64,000 nucleotides of DNA, from assembly GCA_002084425.1 (NCBI GenBank), contig NBLN01000007.1:1-64000 (forward strand). The letters are read 5' to 3'. The DNA is from Desulfobacteraceae bacterium 4572_130. GTDB lineage: Bacteria; Desulfobacterota; Desulfobacteria; Desulfobacterales; Desulfobacteraceae. Shown piece by piece: positions 36,010 to 44,711 of the stretch (positions are counted from its first letter, which is position 1; each line of letters begins with the position of its first letter). A model generated the notes under the pieces. The model had not been told where the DNA came from, did not search any database, and saw only the letters and a list, made by a program, of their open reading frames with translations. A program made the translations under genes and the position numbers.

Positions 36010-37745
36010 GGTAATTCCTTTTTAATTAGATCTTCTAGAAATGTTTTATGATCTTTAAGTCCTTTTCTAGATATAAAAAATCGGTTTTTTTCTGTTTTTT
36101 CCTGTATAAGATGAAGTCCATCATAAAAATCATTATGGATTTTTTCTTTTATATCTTTAAAAGTAATATCATTTTTAATAAGTTCTTTAATAAGAAAATT
36201 TACACCATCTTCCTCAAAAAAAATATTAATACCGTGTGTATTAAAAAAATCAACTTCGATTTTTTTAACAATTTCATAATAAGATTCAATTTTTTTGATT
36301 GCATTTTCAAGTTCTGTAATATGACTATTATAGTATTCAGAAATAAGATTTGTTTTTTCTCTTGAAAGAGTTGATTTGTTTTTAATGGGTAAATTTTCAA
36401 GGTTACAAGTGATATATTCAGTAATATAATCTTTTACAGCTTTTTTTTCTTTTTTATGGAGTAAATTTGTTTTTTCCAGATTTTTTGCAAGTACAATATT
36501 AGTAAATTCAAGTTCAGGATTATTTATTATATCCTTTGTAACTGTTAATTTTGATGTTGACATAGATGGAAGTTTTTCTTCAAAAATAATCATGGCATCT
36601 TCAATAACACTTACAAGACCTCTTGCTCCAGTGTTTTCCTTAAATGCTTTTTCAGCAAGCAGCTTTAAAGCATCTTTGGTAAAAACAACATCAATTTCAT
36701 AAGCTGCAAAATCAAGTCTTTTCCCAAGTATTAAAGGATTATTTGGTATTTTTAAAATAGAATAAAGGTCTTTAGAGGAAAGTTCATTAAACATACATCT
36801 AATGGGAAGTCGTCCTATAAATTCAGATTCAAAACCAAATTTTATAAGATCTTCTGTTTTAACATTATTTAAAAGCTCAGTTTTATTTTTAGGTTTAACA
36901 ATAGTTGAACCAAAACCAATGGATTGTTTTGTAATTCGTTTGGAAATAATATCTTCAAGCCCTGAAAATGCTCCACTTACAATAAAAAGAATATTTCCTG
37001 TATTTACAGTTTTTTTATTTCGTTTTCCTGTTTTTTGGAAACTATCAAGTTCTTGCATCATAGAAACAGGATCATGAGGAACTTTAAGGTCAATTTGAGT
37101 TTCTTCCATAGGTTTTAAAAGAGCTCTTTGAACCCCGGTTCGAGAAACATCAGCACCTTTAAAATTCTGGCTTGATGCTATTTTATCAATTTCATCAATA
37201 TAAACAATGCCATATTCAGCAAGTTTTATGTCATCATCAGCATTTTTTACAAGATCACGAATAATGTCTTCAATATCACCACCAACATATCCTGTTTCAG
37301 AAAATTTTGTGGCATCTGCTTTAACAAATGGAACTCCAATTTTTTTTGCAATAAGTTTAATAAGATATGTTTTTCCAACACCAGTTGGTCCCATCATTAA
37401 AATATTTGATTTTATGCTTCCTGTTATAGTTGCTGGATTATCTTTATTTTTTTCAGTATATTTTATTTTATTAAAATGAGTGCAGATTTTAGTTGCAAGA
37501 ATAGATTTAGCTTTTTGCTGCTGTACAATATATTGGTCAAGATAAGATATAAGGTCTTTTGGTTTAAGATTAAAATCAATAATTTTTTTAATTTTAATTT
37601 TATTTTTTTTTGTTCCAGGAGCTTTTTTAGGAAGTTGGTCTTGAGATAATATTTTAACATTTCCCTTGAATTTTTTCTTAAGAAATTCATTAAGTTCATG
37701 TTCTATTTTTTTGGGATCAGGTAAGTTGCTGGTTTTTTCATTCAT
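36006..37745 (-). CDS. ClpX/HslU-like AAA+ ATPase with C-terminal extension
   Basis: 579-residue AAA+ protein related to ClpX but divergent. It lacks the N-terminal zinc-binding domain of ClpX and instead starts with a short charged region, then LDQYIVQQQKAKSILATKI, Walker A GPTGVGKTYLIKLIA, GYVGGDIEDIIRDLV, Walker B IVYIDEIDKIAS, and ARGLVSVIEDAMI (sensor II). A long C-terminal region of about 160 charged residues (YYNSHITELENAIKKIESYYEIV onwards) has no equivalent in ClpX. It leads the ahbC-hemB-ahbD operon with a 4-base overlap. An unfoldase role in cofactor or metalloprotein assembly is a guess. Confidence 0.8.
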   Translation of the reverse strand: MNEKTSNLPDPKKIEHELNEFLKKKFKGNVKILSQDQLPKKAPGTKKNKIKIKKIIDFNLKPKDLISYLDQYIVQQQKAKSILATKICTHFNKIKYTEKNKDNPATITGSIKSNILMMGPTGVGKTYLIKLIAKKIGVPFVKADATKFSETGYVGGDIEDIIRDLVKNADDDIKLAEYGIVYIDEIDKIASSQNFKGADVSRTGVQRALLKPMEETQIDLKVPHDPVSMMQELDSFQKTGKRNKKTVNTGNILFIVSGAFSGLEDIISKRITKQSIGFGSTIVKPKNKTELLNNVKTEDLIKFGFESEFIGRLPIRCMFNELSSKDLYSILKIPNNPLILGKRLDFAAYEIDVVFTKDALKLLAEKAFKENTGARGLVSVIEDAMIIFEEKLPSMSTSKLTVTKDIINNPELEFTNIVLAKNLEKTNLLHKKEKKAVKDYITEYITCNLENLPIKNKSTLSREKTNLISEYYNSHITELENAIKKIESYYEIVKKIEVDFFNTHGINIFFEEDGVNFLIKELIKNDITFKDIKEKIHNDFYDGLHLIQEKTEKNRFFISRKGLKDHKTFLEDLIKKELP

Positions 37746-37944
37746 TTTAAAGTTCCATTAATATCAAATTGTTATAAAATTATGTAAATAAGATACAATA
37801 TATTGTATATATTATCTTGTTCTTATGCTCTATTGTTTGCAATTTCAGGGTATAATATATATTCCAATGCTGAAAGCCTATAAATAAGGTAAATATTACA
37901 AATAAAAGTATAATCAAATAAAAATAATCATATATTAAAAACAT

Positions 37945-38148
37945 TCAAGTTTGATGCGGGTTTTTTAAAACTTTTTTTTTAAAAAGCAGGCATGGTTTTC
38001 CTGTAGATTCGCGTACACTTGAAGATGGTAATCTTTTGCTTTTAAAGCCCATTGCTCGACATCCACATGGAAATTTAGGATCCCAAGTAACATAATAATG
38101 ATAACATTTGTAACAATTAATAGGTTTTTGTTTGTTTTTTTTATTCAT
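37945..38148 (-). CDS. Small cysteine-rich protein (CxxCxHYY type)
   Basis: 67 residues with a cysteine pattern suggesting a metal site: CYKCYHYYVTWDP, then FPCGCRAMGFKSK and a later GKPCLLF. I remember similar small proteins (CxxCxHYxVTWDP...GCRAFGFKS) in other Deltaproteobacteria, so this looks like a conserved uncharacterised family. No function is known to me. Start ATG 38148. It is monocistronic, about 200 bases ahead of the ClpX-like gene and divergent from the PfkB kinase gene. Confidence 0.75.
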   Translation of the reverse strand: MNKKNKQKPINCYKCYHYYVTWDPKFPCGCRAMGFKSKRLPSSSVRESTGKPCLLFKKKVLKNPHQT

Positions 38149-38274
38149 TTTATTCTATTAGTTTATAGAATGGAAAGTAAATTTTAATATCATAAATTCC
38201 TGAATAGTAAAAATTTAAACTATATTTTAGAAAAACATAAATATTACAAATTGTTATTAATTTAAAGGATAAAA

Positions 38275-39258
38275 ATGTTAAAAAAAAACCAAAATACAAG
38301 AGTTACAGGAATAGGTGCTGCTTTAATTGATCTTTTAATTAATGAAACAGATGAATTTCTTAAAAAATTCAATAAAATAAAAGGCGGGATGACACATCAT
38401 CAAAATCATGAAATAGAAAATATTTTAAAGCAAACATCACAAAAACCTGTTGTTGTTGCAGGCGGTGCAGCATGTAATACAATAATTGGAATTGGAAAAC
38501 TTGGAGGAAAAGCAAGGTTTATTGGAAAAAGAGGTAATGATAAATATGGTACTTTATTTGAAAACCAGTTGATTAAATCCAATGTTGAGCCTTTATTTGA
38601 TATTTCAAAAACTTGTACTGGAAAAGTGCTTTCAGTAATAACACCTGATTTTGAGCGTTCCATGTTTACACATCTTGGTGCAGCATCAAAATTTAATTCT
38701 GATCAAATAACTTCTAATATGTTTAAAAATACAGCAATTGCTGTTATTGAAGGATATCTTGTTATTAATTATGAATTTATAATTTCTGTATTAAAAAAAG
38801 CAAAAAAAGCTAATTCCCTTATATGTCTTGATCTTTCAAGTTTTGAGGTTGTTGAATCTTCAAAAGATATTTTTAAAACTATTGTAAAAGATTATGTTGA
38901 TATTCTTATTGCAAATGAAGATGAAGCAAAAGCATTTACAGGTTTTTCAAATAAAGAAAAAGCAATTAAAGCTTTATCAGAAAATGTATATATTGCAGTT
39001 TTAAAAGTTGGAGAAAAAGGAAGTTATATTTGTTCAAATAATAAAATTTTAAAAATTAAACCAAAAACAAATGGAAAAATTATTGATACAACAGGTGCTG
39101 GAGATCTTTGGGCATCAGGTTTTTTGTTTGGCATTGCAAATGGATATTCTCTTGAAAAAAGTGGTGAAATAGCAAGTTTGTGCGGACTTGAAGTGTGCAA
39201 GGTTATAGGGGCAGATATTCCTGAACAAGGAATTAAAAGAATTAAAAAAATATGTTAA
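38275..39258 (+). CDS. PfkB-family carbohydrate/nucleoside kinase (adenosine kinase-like)
   Basis: 327-residue ribokinase-family enzyme. Signatures are VVVAGGAACNTIIGIGKLGGKARFIGKRGNDKYG in the N-terminal half and the catalytic IIDTTGAGDLWASGFLFG with its general-base Asp. The long N-terminal segment with DEFLKKFNKIKGGMT is typical of bacterial adenosine-kinase-like members; adenosine or another nucleoside or sugar is the probable substrate. Start ATG 38275 follows AAAGGAT. Confidence 0.9.
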   Translation: MLKKNQNTRVTGIGAALIDLLINETDEFLKKFNKIKGGMTHHQNHEIENILKQTSQKPVVVAGGAACNTIIGIGKLGGKARFIGKRGNDKYGTLFENQLIKSNVEPLFDISKTCTGKVLSVITPDFERSMFTHLGAASKFNSDQITSNMFKNTAIAVIEGYLVINYEFIISVLKKAKKANSLICLDLSSFEVVESSKDIFKTIVKDYVDILIANEDEAKAFTGFSNKEKAIKALSENVYIAVLKVGEKGSYICSNNKILKIKPKTNGKIIDTTGAGDLWASGFLFGIANGYSLEKSGEIASLCGLEVCKVIGADIPEQGIKRIKKIC

Positions 39259-39421
39259 TAATATAATTTCTTAGTATAAGAATTTTCATTTTTACATTTT
39301 AATTATAAAATATACCAAAATACACAAAAAGGATTTTGTCTTTTTTCGTGTTTTTCCTGAGTTATAAGTTAATAATTTATTTGGTTTTAAAATCATAATA
39401 TTAATATCAATTGGAGGAAAT

Positions 39422-40504
39422 ATGGATTTTAAACTTTCAACAGAACTTAAAATGCTGCAAAAAGCAGTAAGGGAATTTGCAGTAAAAAAAATCAAACCTA
39501 ATGCAGACCAATGGGATCAAGATCATTATCTGCCATATAAAGAAGTTATAAAACCAATGGGTGAGCTTGGTTTTTTTGGCACTGTAATTCCTGAAGAATA
39601 TGGTGGAGAAGACATGGGATGGCTTGCTGCTATGATTGTTACAGAAGAGATTGCAAAGGCTTCATCTTCATTAAGAGTTCAAGTTAATATGCAGGTTTTG
39701 GGTTGTGCATTTACAATTTTTAAATATGGTACACAACAAGCAAAAGATAAATATATTGCAAAGCTTTGTAATGGTCAATATCACTGGCTTTTAAATGGAT
39801 CAAAAACTTGGATATCAAATGCTGATGCAGCAGATGCTTTAATTTATTATGCTTATACAGATAAAAAAGCAGGGTCCAAGGGATTATCTGCTTTTGTAAT
39901 TGAACCAAAAAATTTTAAAGGAATAAAAACTTCAGGCCTTGATAAAATGGGTTCCCATTCTTCACCTACTGGAGAGCTTTTTTTAGATAATGTAAAGGTT
40001 CCCAAAGAAAATATTCTTGGAAAACCGGGAGATGGTGCAAAAATAGTTTTTTCTTCGCTTAATCATACTCGTTTATCAGCAGCAGCAGGAGCTGTAGGTG
40101 TTTCTCAAGCATGTTTAGATGTTGCAGTTAAATATTGTAATGACAGAAAACAATTTGGCAAACCAATAGGTCATTTTCAAATGAATCAAGATATGATTGC
40201 CCAAATGTCAACAGATATAGAAGCTTCACGACTTCTTGTATATAAAGCAGCATGGGTAAAGGATCAGGGAAAACTTAATAATGGTCTTGATGTTGCACAA
40301 GCAAAATATTTTGCAGGAGAAACTGTAACAAAATGTGCAAACTATGCAATGAGAATTTTAGGTGCTTATGGTTATTCTACTGAATATCCAGTTGCAAGAT
40401 TTTATAGAGATGCTCCAACATATACAATGGTTGAAGGATCAGCAAATATCTGTAAATGGATTATTGCTTTAGATCAGCTGGGAATGAGAAAAGCAAATAG
40501 ATAA
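39422..40504 (+). CDS. Acyl-CoA dehydrogenase, cyclohexane(ene)carboxyl-CoA dehydrogenase-like, with internal deletion
   Basis: 360 residues, about 25-30 shorter than relatives. It closely resembles my memory of Syntrophus-type cyclohex(en)e-1-carboxyl-CoA dehydrogenases (MDFKLSTELKMLQKAVREFA, GELGFFGTVIPEEYGGE, LFLDNVKVPKENILGKPGDGA, AMRILGAYGYSTEYPVARF, TMVEGSANICKWII). The segment that should follow YIAKLCNGQ, the FxITEPxAGSD flavin-binding loop, is missing in frame: the protein jumps to YHWLLNGSKTWISNA near residue 121. This probably removes FAD contacts and activity. Membership of the following acyl-CoA gene group suggests alicyclic or aromatic acid or fatty acid breakdown. Start ATG after TTGGAGG. 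Confidence 0.85.
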   Translation: MDFKLSTELKMLQKAVREFAVKKIKPNADQWDQDHYLPYKEVIKPMGELGFFGTVIPEEYGGEDMGWLAAMIVTEEIAKASSSLRVQVNMQVLGCAFTIFKYGTQQAKDKYIAKLCNGQYHWLLNGSKTWISNADAADALIYYAYTDKKAGSKGLSAFVIEPKNFKGIKTSGLDKMGSHSSPTGELFLDNVKVPKENILGKPGDGAKIVFSSLNHTRLSAAAGAVGVSQACLDVAVKYCNDRKQFGKPIGHFQMNQDMIAQMSTDIEASRLLVYKAAWVKDQGKLNNGLDVAQAKYFAGETVTKCANYAMRILGAYGYSTEYPVARFYRDAPTYTMVEGSANICKWIIALDQLGMRKANR

Positions 40505-40569
40505 TTAATAATGATTAATTGTGAATTTAAGGCAGTTATAGCAGGTGTCTGCTTATCTGCTTTATGGTA

Positions 40570-40662
40570 TTTTATATAAAAGAACTTATAACTACTTAGT
40601 ATTCTTTTATGTTTTGTTATAAGGTAAACTAAAAATTAAAAATCAAATCTGCCTTATGGCAG
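40570..40662. repeat. Dispersed about 90-bp intergenic element
   Basis: Same family as 11315-11405: outer AAAAGAACTTATAACTACTTAG, middle TTAGTATTCTTTTATG, terminal TCTGCCTTATGGCAG at 40649-40663. A possible opposite end TTAAGGCAG lies at 40528. It separates the acyl-CoA dehydrogenase gene from the CMD gene. Confidence 0.6.
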
Positions 40663-40683
40663 AAATTAAAATAGGAAATTTTT

Positions 40684-41082
40684 ATGAGTGATAAAAAAAC
40701 ATATAAAGAAATAATAAAGCAAACAAGTAAAACAGCAAAATTATATTTCAGCACTGTAAAAGATGAAGAAAAACCCTATGAATTATGGAAGGAATTTGAC
40801 AAGGACCTTGCAAAGGATTTTTCTCTTTTTATAACAGGCAAAATGTATTCAAGAGAAAAAATTCCCCATTCATTAAGACAATTAATTACTATTGCATCAC
40901 TTACTGTTTTGGTAAGACCTGATGAACTTAAACTTCATATTCATGCAGGTTTTAATGTTGGCTGTACAAAACAAGAAATTGCAGAAGTAATATTTCAGAC
41001 AAGTATCTATGGTGGAGTTCCTGCAGCAAACACAGCATTAAAAGTGCTTAAACAGGTTCTTAAAGAAAGAAAAGAGCAATAA
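40684..41082 (+). CDS. Carboxymuconolactone decarboxylase (CMD) family protein
   Basis: 132-residue all-helical protein of the CMD/AhpD fold. The core reads IPHSLRQLITIASLTVLVRPDELKLHIHAGFNVGCTKQEIAEVIFQTSIYGGVPAANTALK, typical of gamma-carboxymuconolactone decarboxylase-like members. The CxxC peroxidase motif of AhpD is absent. In anaerobes such proteins accompany aromatic and acyl-CoA pathway genes with no proven role. Start ATG 40684; rdgB follows 29 bases later with a TTG start. Confidence 0.88.
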   Translation: MSDKKTYKEIIKQTSKTAKLYFSTVKDEEKPYELWKEFDKDLAKDFSLFITGKMYSREKIPHSLRQLITIASLTVLVRPDELKLHIHAGFNVGCTKQEIAEVIFQTSIYGGVPAANTALKVLKQVLKERKEQ

Positions 41083-41111
41083 GAATTTAAAAATTAAAAG
41101 AGAGGATTAAT

Positions 41112-41753
41112 TTGAGTATTTTAGTTCTTGCAACACAAAATAAGGGAAAGACAAAAGAGATTAAACATATTTTAAAAAATTTTCCAATTACAATAAAAAA
41201 TTTAAATGATTTTGGACCTATACCTGAAGTTGAAGAAGATGGTGAAACTTTTGATGATAATGCATATAAAAAAGCAAGTTTTACTGCAAGAGTTTTAGGA
41301 TATCCTGCTATGGCAGATGATTCAGGGCTTGTTGTTGAAGCTCTTAATGGAAAACCCGGTGTAAAATCTGCAAGATATGCCGGGGATAATGCAAAAACAT
41401 CTGATAATTGTGAAAAATTAATTAAAGACATGAAAGATAAAAAAAATCGTAAAGCTTTTTTTGAATGCGTTATATCTATTGCTGTTCCAACAGGTCAGGC
41501 ACTTACCTATCAAGGCAAATGCAATGGTTTGATTACTTACAAAGCAAAGGGCAATAATGGATTTGGATATGATCCTTTTTTCTTTTATCCTGATTTTAAT
41601 AAAACTTTTGCTGAAATTTCAATGGAAGAAAAAAATAAAGTCAGTCACAGGGGAAAAGCTTTAAACCAAGTTGGACAGGAATTTGATAAGATTTTAAAAT
41701 GGATTGATATGCATAAAATACAATTATCAAGTTGTGAAAAACCTGTTACATAA
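41112..41753 (+). CDS. rdgB: XTP/dITP diphosphatase (RdgB/HAM1 family)
   Basis: House-cleaning enzyme that hydrolyses non-canonical purine nucleoside triphosphates to keep them out of DNA and RNA. The 213-residue protein has VLATQNKGKTKEIKHIL at the N-terminus, ADDSGLVVEALNGKPGVKSARYAG and GNNGFGYDPFFFYPD, plus SHRGKAL near the C-terminus. A short C-terminal tail of about 12 residues exceeds the usual end. The start is TTG at 41112 after AGAGGATTAA. It is a housekeeping gene inside the acyl-CoA gene run. Confidence 0.95.
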   Translation: MSILVLATQNKGKTKEIKHILKNFPITIKNLNDFGPIPEVEEDGETFDDNAYKKASFTARVLGYPAMADDSGLVVEALNGKPGVKSARYAGDNAKTSDNCEKLIKDMKDKKNRKAFFECVISIAVPTGQALTYQGKCNGLITYKAKGNNGFGYDPFFFYPDFNKTFAEISMEEKNKVSHRGKALNQVGQEFDKILKWIDMHKIQLSSCEKPVT

Positions 41754-41818
41754 TGCTATTTTCCCTTTATTAAAATAAATAGTAAGTTTCGAGTGCCATT
41801 AAAATTGGAAAAATAAAA

Positions 41819-42400
41819 ATGGAAAATATTTCTTTATATGATTTAATAAAAAAAAACAGAAGCTGCAGGCGTTTTAATGAATCTTTTAAAATAAAAGAAG
41901 AAATTTTAAAATCTTTGATTAATCTTGCAAGACTTTCTGCATCTGCAAGTAATTTACAGCCATTAAAATATATAGTTTCAATAAATCAAAAAAAAAATGA
42001 AAATATATTTTCGTGTCTTAAATGGGCAGCTCATCTTAAAGATTGGAAGGGACCAGAAAATGGTGAAAAACCAAGTGCTTATATTGTAATACTTGGAGAT
42101 AAAACAATCACAAAAAATTTTATGTGTGACCATGGAATTGCAGCTCAATCAATTCTTTTGGGTGCAAGAGAAATAGGACTTGCAGGGTGTATGCTGGCTG
42201 CTATAAATCATAAAAAATTAAGAGATTTTCTAAATATTGATAATACTTTTGATATATTGCTTGTTATTGCCCTTGGAAAACCTGTTGAGCAAGTGAAAAT
42301 TACTAAACTAGATAAAGATACAAAATACTGGAGAGATGAAAATAATGTTCATTATGTTCCTAAAAGAGATTTAAATGATATCATTATATCTTGCTCATAA
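41819..42400 (+). CDS. Nitroreductase-family flavoprotein
   Basis: 193-residue FMN-binding protein. Motifs: NRSCRRFNESFKIKEEILKSLINLARLSASASNLQP, with the FMN-binding Arg and Ser/Asn residues, FMCDHGIAAQSILLGAREIGLAGCMLA and VIALGKPVEQ. The family reduces nitro groups, quinones or cofactor intermediates with NAD(P)H. The substrate is unknown. Start ATG 41819. It lies between rdgB and the SDR gene on the same strand. Confidence 0.9.
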   Translation: MENISLYDLIKKNRSCRRFNESFKIKEEILKSLINLARLSASASNLQPLKYIVSINQKKNENIFSCLKWAAHLKDWKGPENGEKPSAYIVILGDKTITKNFMCDHGIAAQSILLGAREIGLAGCMLAAINHKKLRDFLNIDNTFDILLVIALGKPVEQVKITKLDKDTKYWRDENNVHYVPKRDLNDIIISCS

Positions 42401-42424
42401 GTTTAAAATACCATCAAGATTGCT

Positions 42425-42513
42425 TATAAAAAAACTTATAACTATTTGATATTGTTTCATGTTTAGTTCTAATGTAAGTTAGAAATTAAAAATTAGCTCT
42501 GCCATATGGCAGT
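42425..42513. repeat. Dispersed about 90-bp intergenic element
   Basis: Another copy of the family at 11315-11405 and 40570-40662: AAAAAAACTTATAACTATTTG at the left, ATTGTTTCATG in the middle and TCTGCCATATGGCAG at 42498-42512, a palindrome with changed inner bases. Confidence 0.6.
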
Positions 42514-42542
42514 TATTGCTTTTTAAAAAGGAGTAAATAAAC

Positions 42543-43304
42543 ATGGAGATTAAAGAATGTACTGCTGTTGTTACTGGGGGTTCTTCTGGATTAGGCAAGG
42601 CTTGTGTTTCTAAACTTGTAGATTTAGGAGCTAAAGTTGCAGTTCTAGATATTGTTAAAGAAAAAGACCAGAAAATAGAATCTGAATTTAAGGATTCAAT
42701 TATTTTTTGTAAAACTAATGTAGCAGATGAAAATAGTGTTCAAAAAGCAGTTGAAAAAACTATTAATACTTTTGGTAAAATAAATATAGTAATTAACTGT
42801 GCAGGAATAGGATTCCCAGGTAAAGTTGTTGGAAAAGATAGCTCTAGATTTTTTAAGGAATTTAACAAAACAATACAGGTTAATCTGGTAGGAACTATAA
42901 ATGTAATAAGGCATAGCTGTGAAAAAATGGTAAATAATATGCCAAATAATGATGGTGAAAAAGGAGTTGTTATTAATACATCATCCATTGCAGCATTTGA
43001 AGGTCAAATAGGGCAGGCAGCATATAGTGCTTCCAAGGCTGGAATAGTTGGAATGACTCTTCCTATTGCTAGAGAATTTGCTTATTATGGAATACGAGTT
43101 TTAACTATAGCTCCTGGTTTGTTTGATACTCCAATACTTTCAAGGTTTTCTGAAAAAATAAAAAATTCTTTGGCTCAAAATATTCCATTTCCAAAACGAT
43201 TTGGTAAACCTTTGGAATTTGCAGAGCTTGCAATGCATATAATTAAAAATCCAATATTAAATGGAGAAACAATACGCCTTGACAGTGGGTTGAGGATGTC
43301 ATGA
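42543..43304 (+). CDS. Short-chain dehydrogenase, 3-hydroxyacyl-CoA dehydrogenase-like
   Basis: 253-residue SDR of the HSD10 (type II 3-hydroxyacyl-CoA dehydrogenase) kind. NAD-binding TGGSSGLGKACV, NCAGIGFPGKVVG (NNAG equivalent), the catalytic Ser in VVINTSSIAAFEGQIGQ and YSASKAG with the catalytic Tyr and Lys, then IAPGLFDTP. Directly followed by thiolase and a DUF35 protein, so oxidation of a 3-hydroxyacyl-CoA before thiolytic cleavage is the likely role, similar in layout to bbs-type modules of anaerobic aromatic degradation. Start ATG 42543 after AAAAGGAG. Confidence 0.9.
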   Translation: MEIKECTAVVTGGSSGLGKACVSKLVDLGAKVAVLDIVKEKDQKIESEFKDSIIFCKTNVADENSVQKAVEKTINTFGKINIVINCAGIGFPGKVVGKDSSRFFKEFNKTIQVNLVGTINVIRHSCEKMVNNMPNNDGEKGVVINTSSIAAFEGQIGQAAYSASKAGIVGMTLPIAREFAYYGIRVLTIAPGLFDTPILSRFSEKIKNSLAQNIPFPKRFGKPLEFAELAMHIIKNPILNGETIRLDSGLRMS

Positions 43305-43391
43305 AAATAGTTGTGCCTTTTAGTGTTTTTACTTGTTCTAATTTTTAATTTAATTTTCAAACTTTGATATTGGGGAAAAGGGAAAAATAAA

Positions 43392-44558
43392 ATGAGAAAA
43401 GTAGCCATTGCAGAAGCATGTATGACAAGATTTGGAAAGCATGAAAAAACAAGTTTGGAACTTTTTACAGAAATAGGGCTTACAACAATTAATAGAGCAG
43501 GATTATATCCCAGAGATATACAGGCACTTTTTTTGGGGAATTGTCTGGGTGGTTTTGGAGAGGGTCAGGCTCATATGGCACCTTTTGTACACTCAGCAAT
43601 GGGGCTTCCTATGTCTAGTCCTGCAATGCGTTTTGAATGTGCTTGTGCAACAGCAACAGTGGCAATTAGGAATGCTGCACTCCTTGTTGGAGCAGGGGTT
43701 TATGATATAGTTTTGGCAGGAGGTGTTGAAAAAACAACGAATTTGTCAACTTCCCTTGCAACGCGTACCTTTGCAATGGCTTCTCATGCTCAATATGAAA
43801 CACCAGTTGGAATTACTTTTCCCGGGGTATTTGCAATGGCAGCTCATATGTATGCTGATAAATATAATATTCCATTAATAGAACTTAAAAAACATATGGC
43901 AGAAGTAGCTGTAAAAAATCATTATTATGGATCAAAAAATTTAAAAGCTCATTTTCAAAAAGAAATTACTGTAAATGATGTTTTAAGTGGTATAATGGTA
44001 GCAGATCCTTTACAACTTCTAGATTGCTGCCCTTTTTCAGATGGAGCATCAGCAGTATTAATTACTACAGAGGAAAAAGCAAAAAAAATAACAAAAAAAC
44101 CAATTTATATTGCAGGCATGGGACAGGCATCAGCAGGTGGTTTATATGTTCAACAGGATATAACAAAGGCAATGGCAAGAAAAACAGCATCAAAACAAGC
44201 TTATTTGGAAGCAGGAATTAAACCCAGTGATATTGATGTTTGTGAATTGCATGATTGTTTTACAATTGCTGAAATAATAGCTATTGAAGCTCTTGGATTT
44301 TTTAAAGCTGGAAAAGGTTATGATGCAGCAACAAAACGCCATACATATATAGGTGGTAAAGTTGCAATTAATACATCTGGAGGGCTTAAGGCAAAGGGAC
44401 ATCCTATTGGTGCAACTGGGGCAGCACAAGTTACAGAAATTGTGGAACAACTTAGGGATGAGGCTGGCAAAAGACAAGTAGAGGGTGCAAAAATAGGATT
44501 TGTGGATACAATGGGAGGAGATTTTGGAACTGTATGTAATATTATTTTAACAGCATAG
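43392..44558 (+). CDS. Thiolase-family acyl-CoA acetyltransferase
   Basis: 388-residue thiolase of the SCP2/archaeal-like branch. The nucleophilic cysteine lies in MRFECACATATVAIRNA (about residue 84), the catalytic histidines in CELHDCFTIAE and AKGHPIGATGAAQ. The canonical C-terminal CGG motif is changed to DTMGGDFGTVCN. Such thiolases usually need a DUF35 zinc-ribbon/OB-fold partner, and one is encoded 150 bases downstream. With the preceding SDR it forms the last two steps of a beta-oxidation-like sequence. Confidence 0.92.
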   Translation: MRKVAIAEACMTRFGKHEKTSLELFTEIGLTTINRAGLYPRDIQALFLGNCLGGFGEGQAHMAPFVHSAMGLPMSSPAMRFECACATATVAIRNAALLVGAGVYDIVLAGGVEKTTNLSTSLATRTFAMASHAQYETPVGITFPGVFAMAAHMYADKYNIPLIELKKHMAEVAVKNHYYGSKNLKAHFQKEITVNDVLSGIMVADPLQLLDCCPFSDGASAVLITTEEKAKKITKKPIYIAGMGQASAGGLYVQQDITKAMARKTASKQAYLEAGIKPSDIDVCELHDCFTIAEIIAIEALGFFKAGKGYDAATKRHTYIGGKVAINTSGGLKAKGHPIGATGAAQVTEIVEQLRDEAGKRQVEGAKIGFVDTMGGDFGTVCNIILTA

Positions 44559-44711
44559 GAATTTTCATTTTATTATGTATTAAATAACTACCATGATGCA
44601 GATTTAGATTTTAACCATGAAAAACACGAAATTGCATCACAAAAAAGACTTTATATTTTTTTTTGTGTTTTAGTGCTTTTCTTAGGTTATAGCTTTTAAT
44701 TTAAGGAGCTT

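Noticed and set aside
36802-37479. Plus-strand ORFs within the AAA gene
   Set aside because: Shadows of the well-supported ClpX-like gene on the opposite strand.
42740-42988. Minus-strand ORFs opposite the SDR and thiolase genes
   Set aside because: Antisense shadows of strongly supported plus-strand genes.
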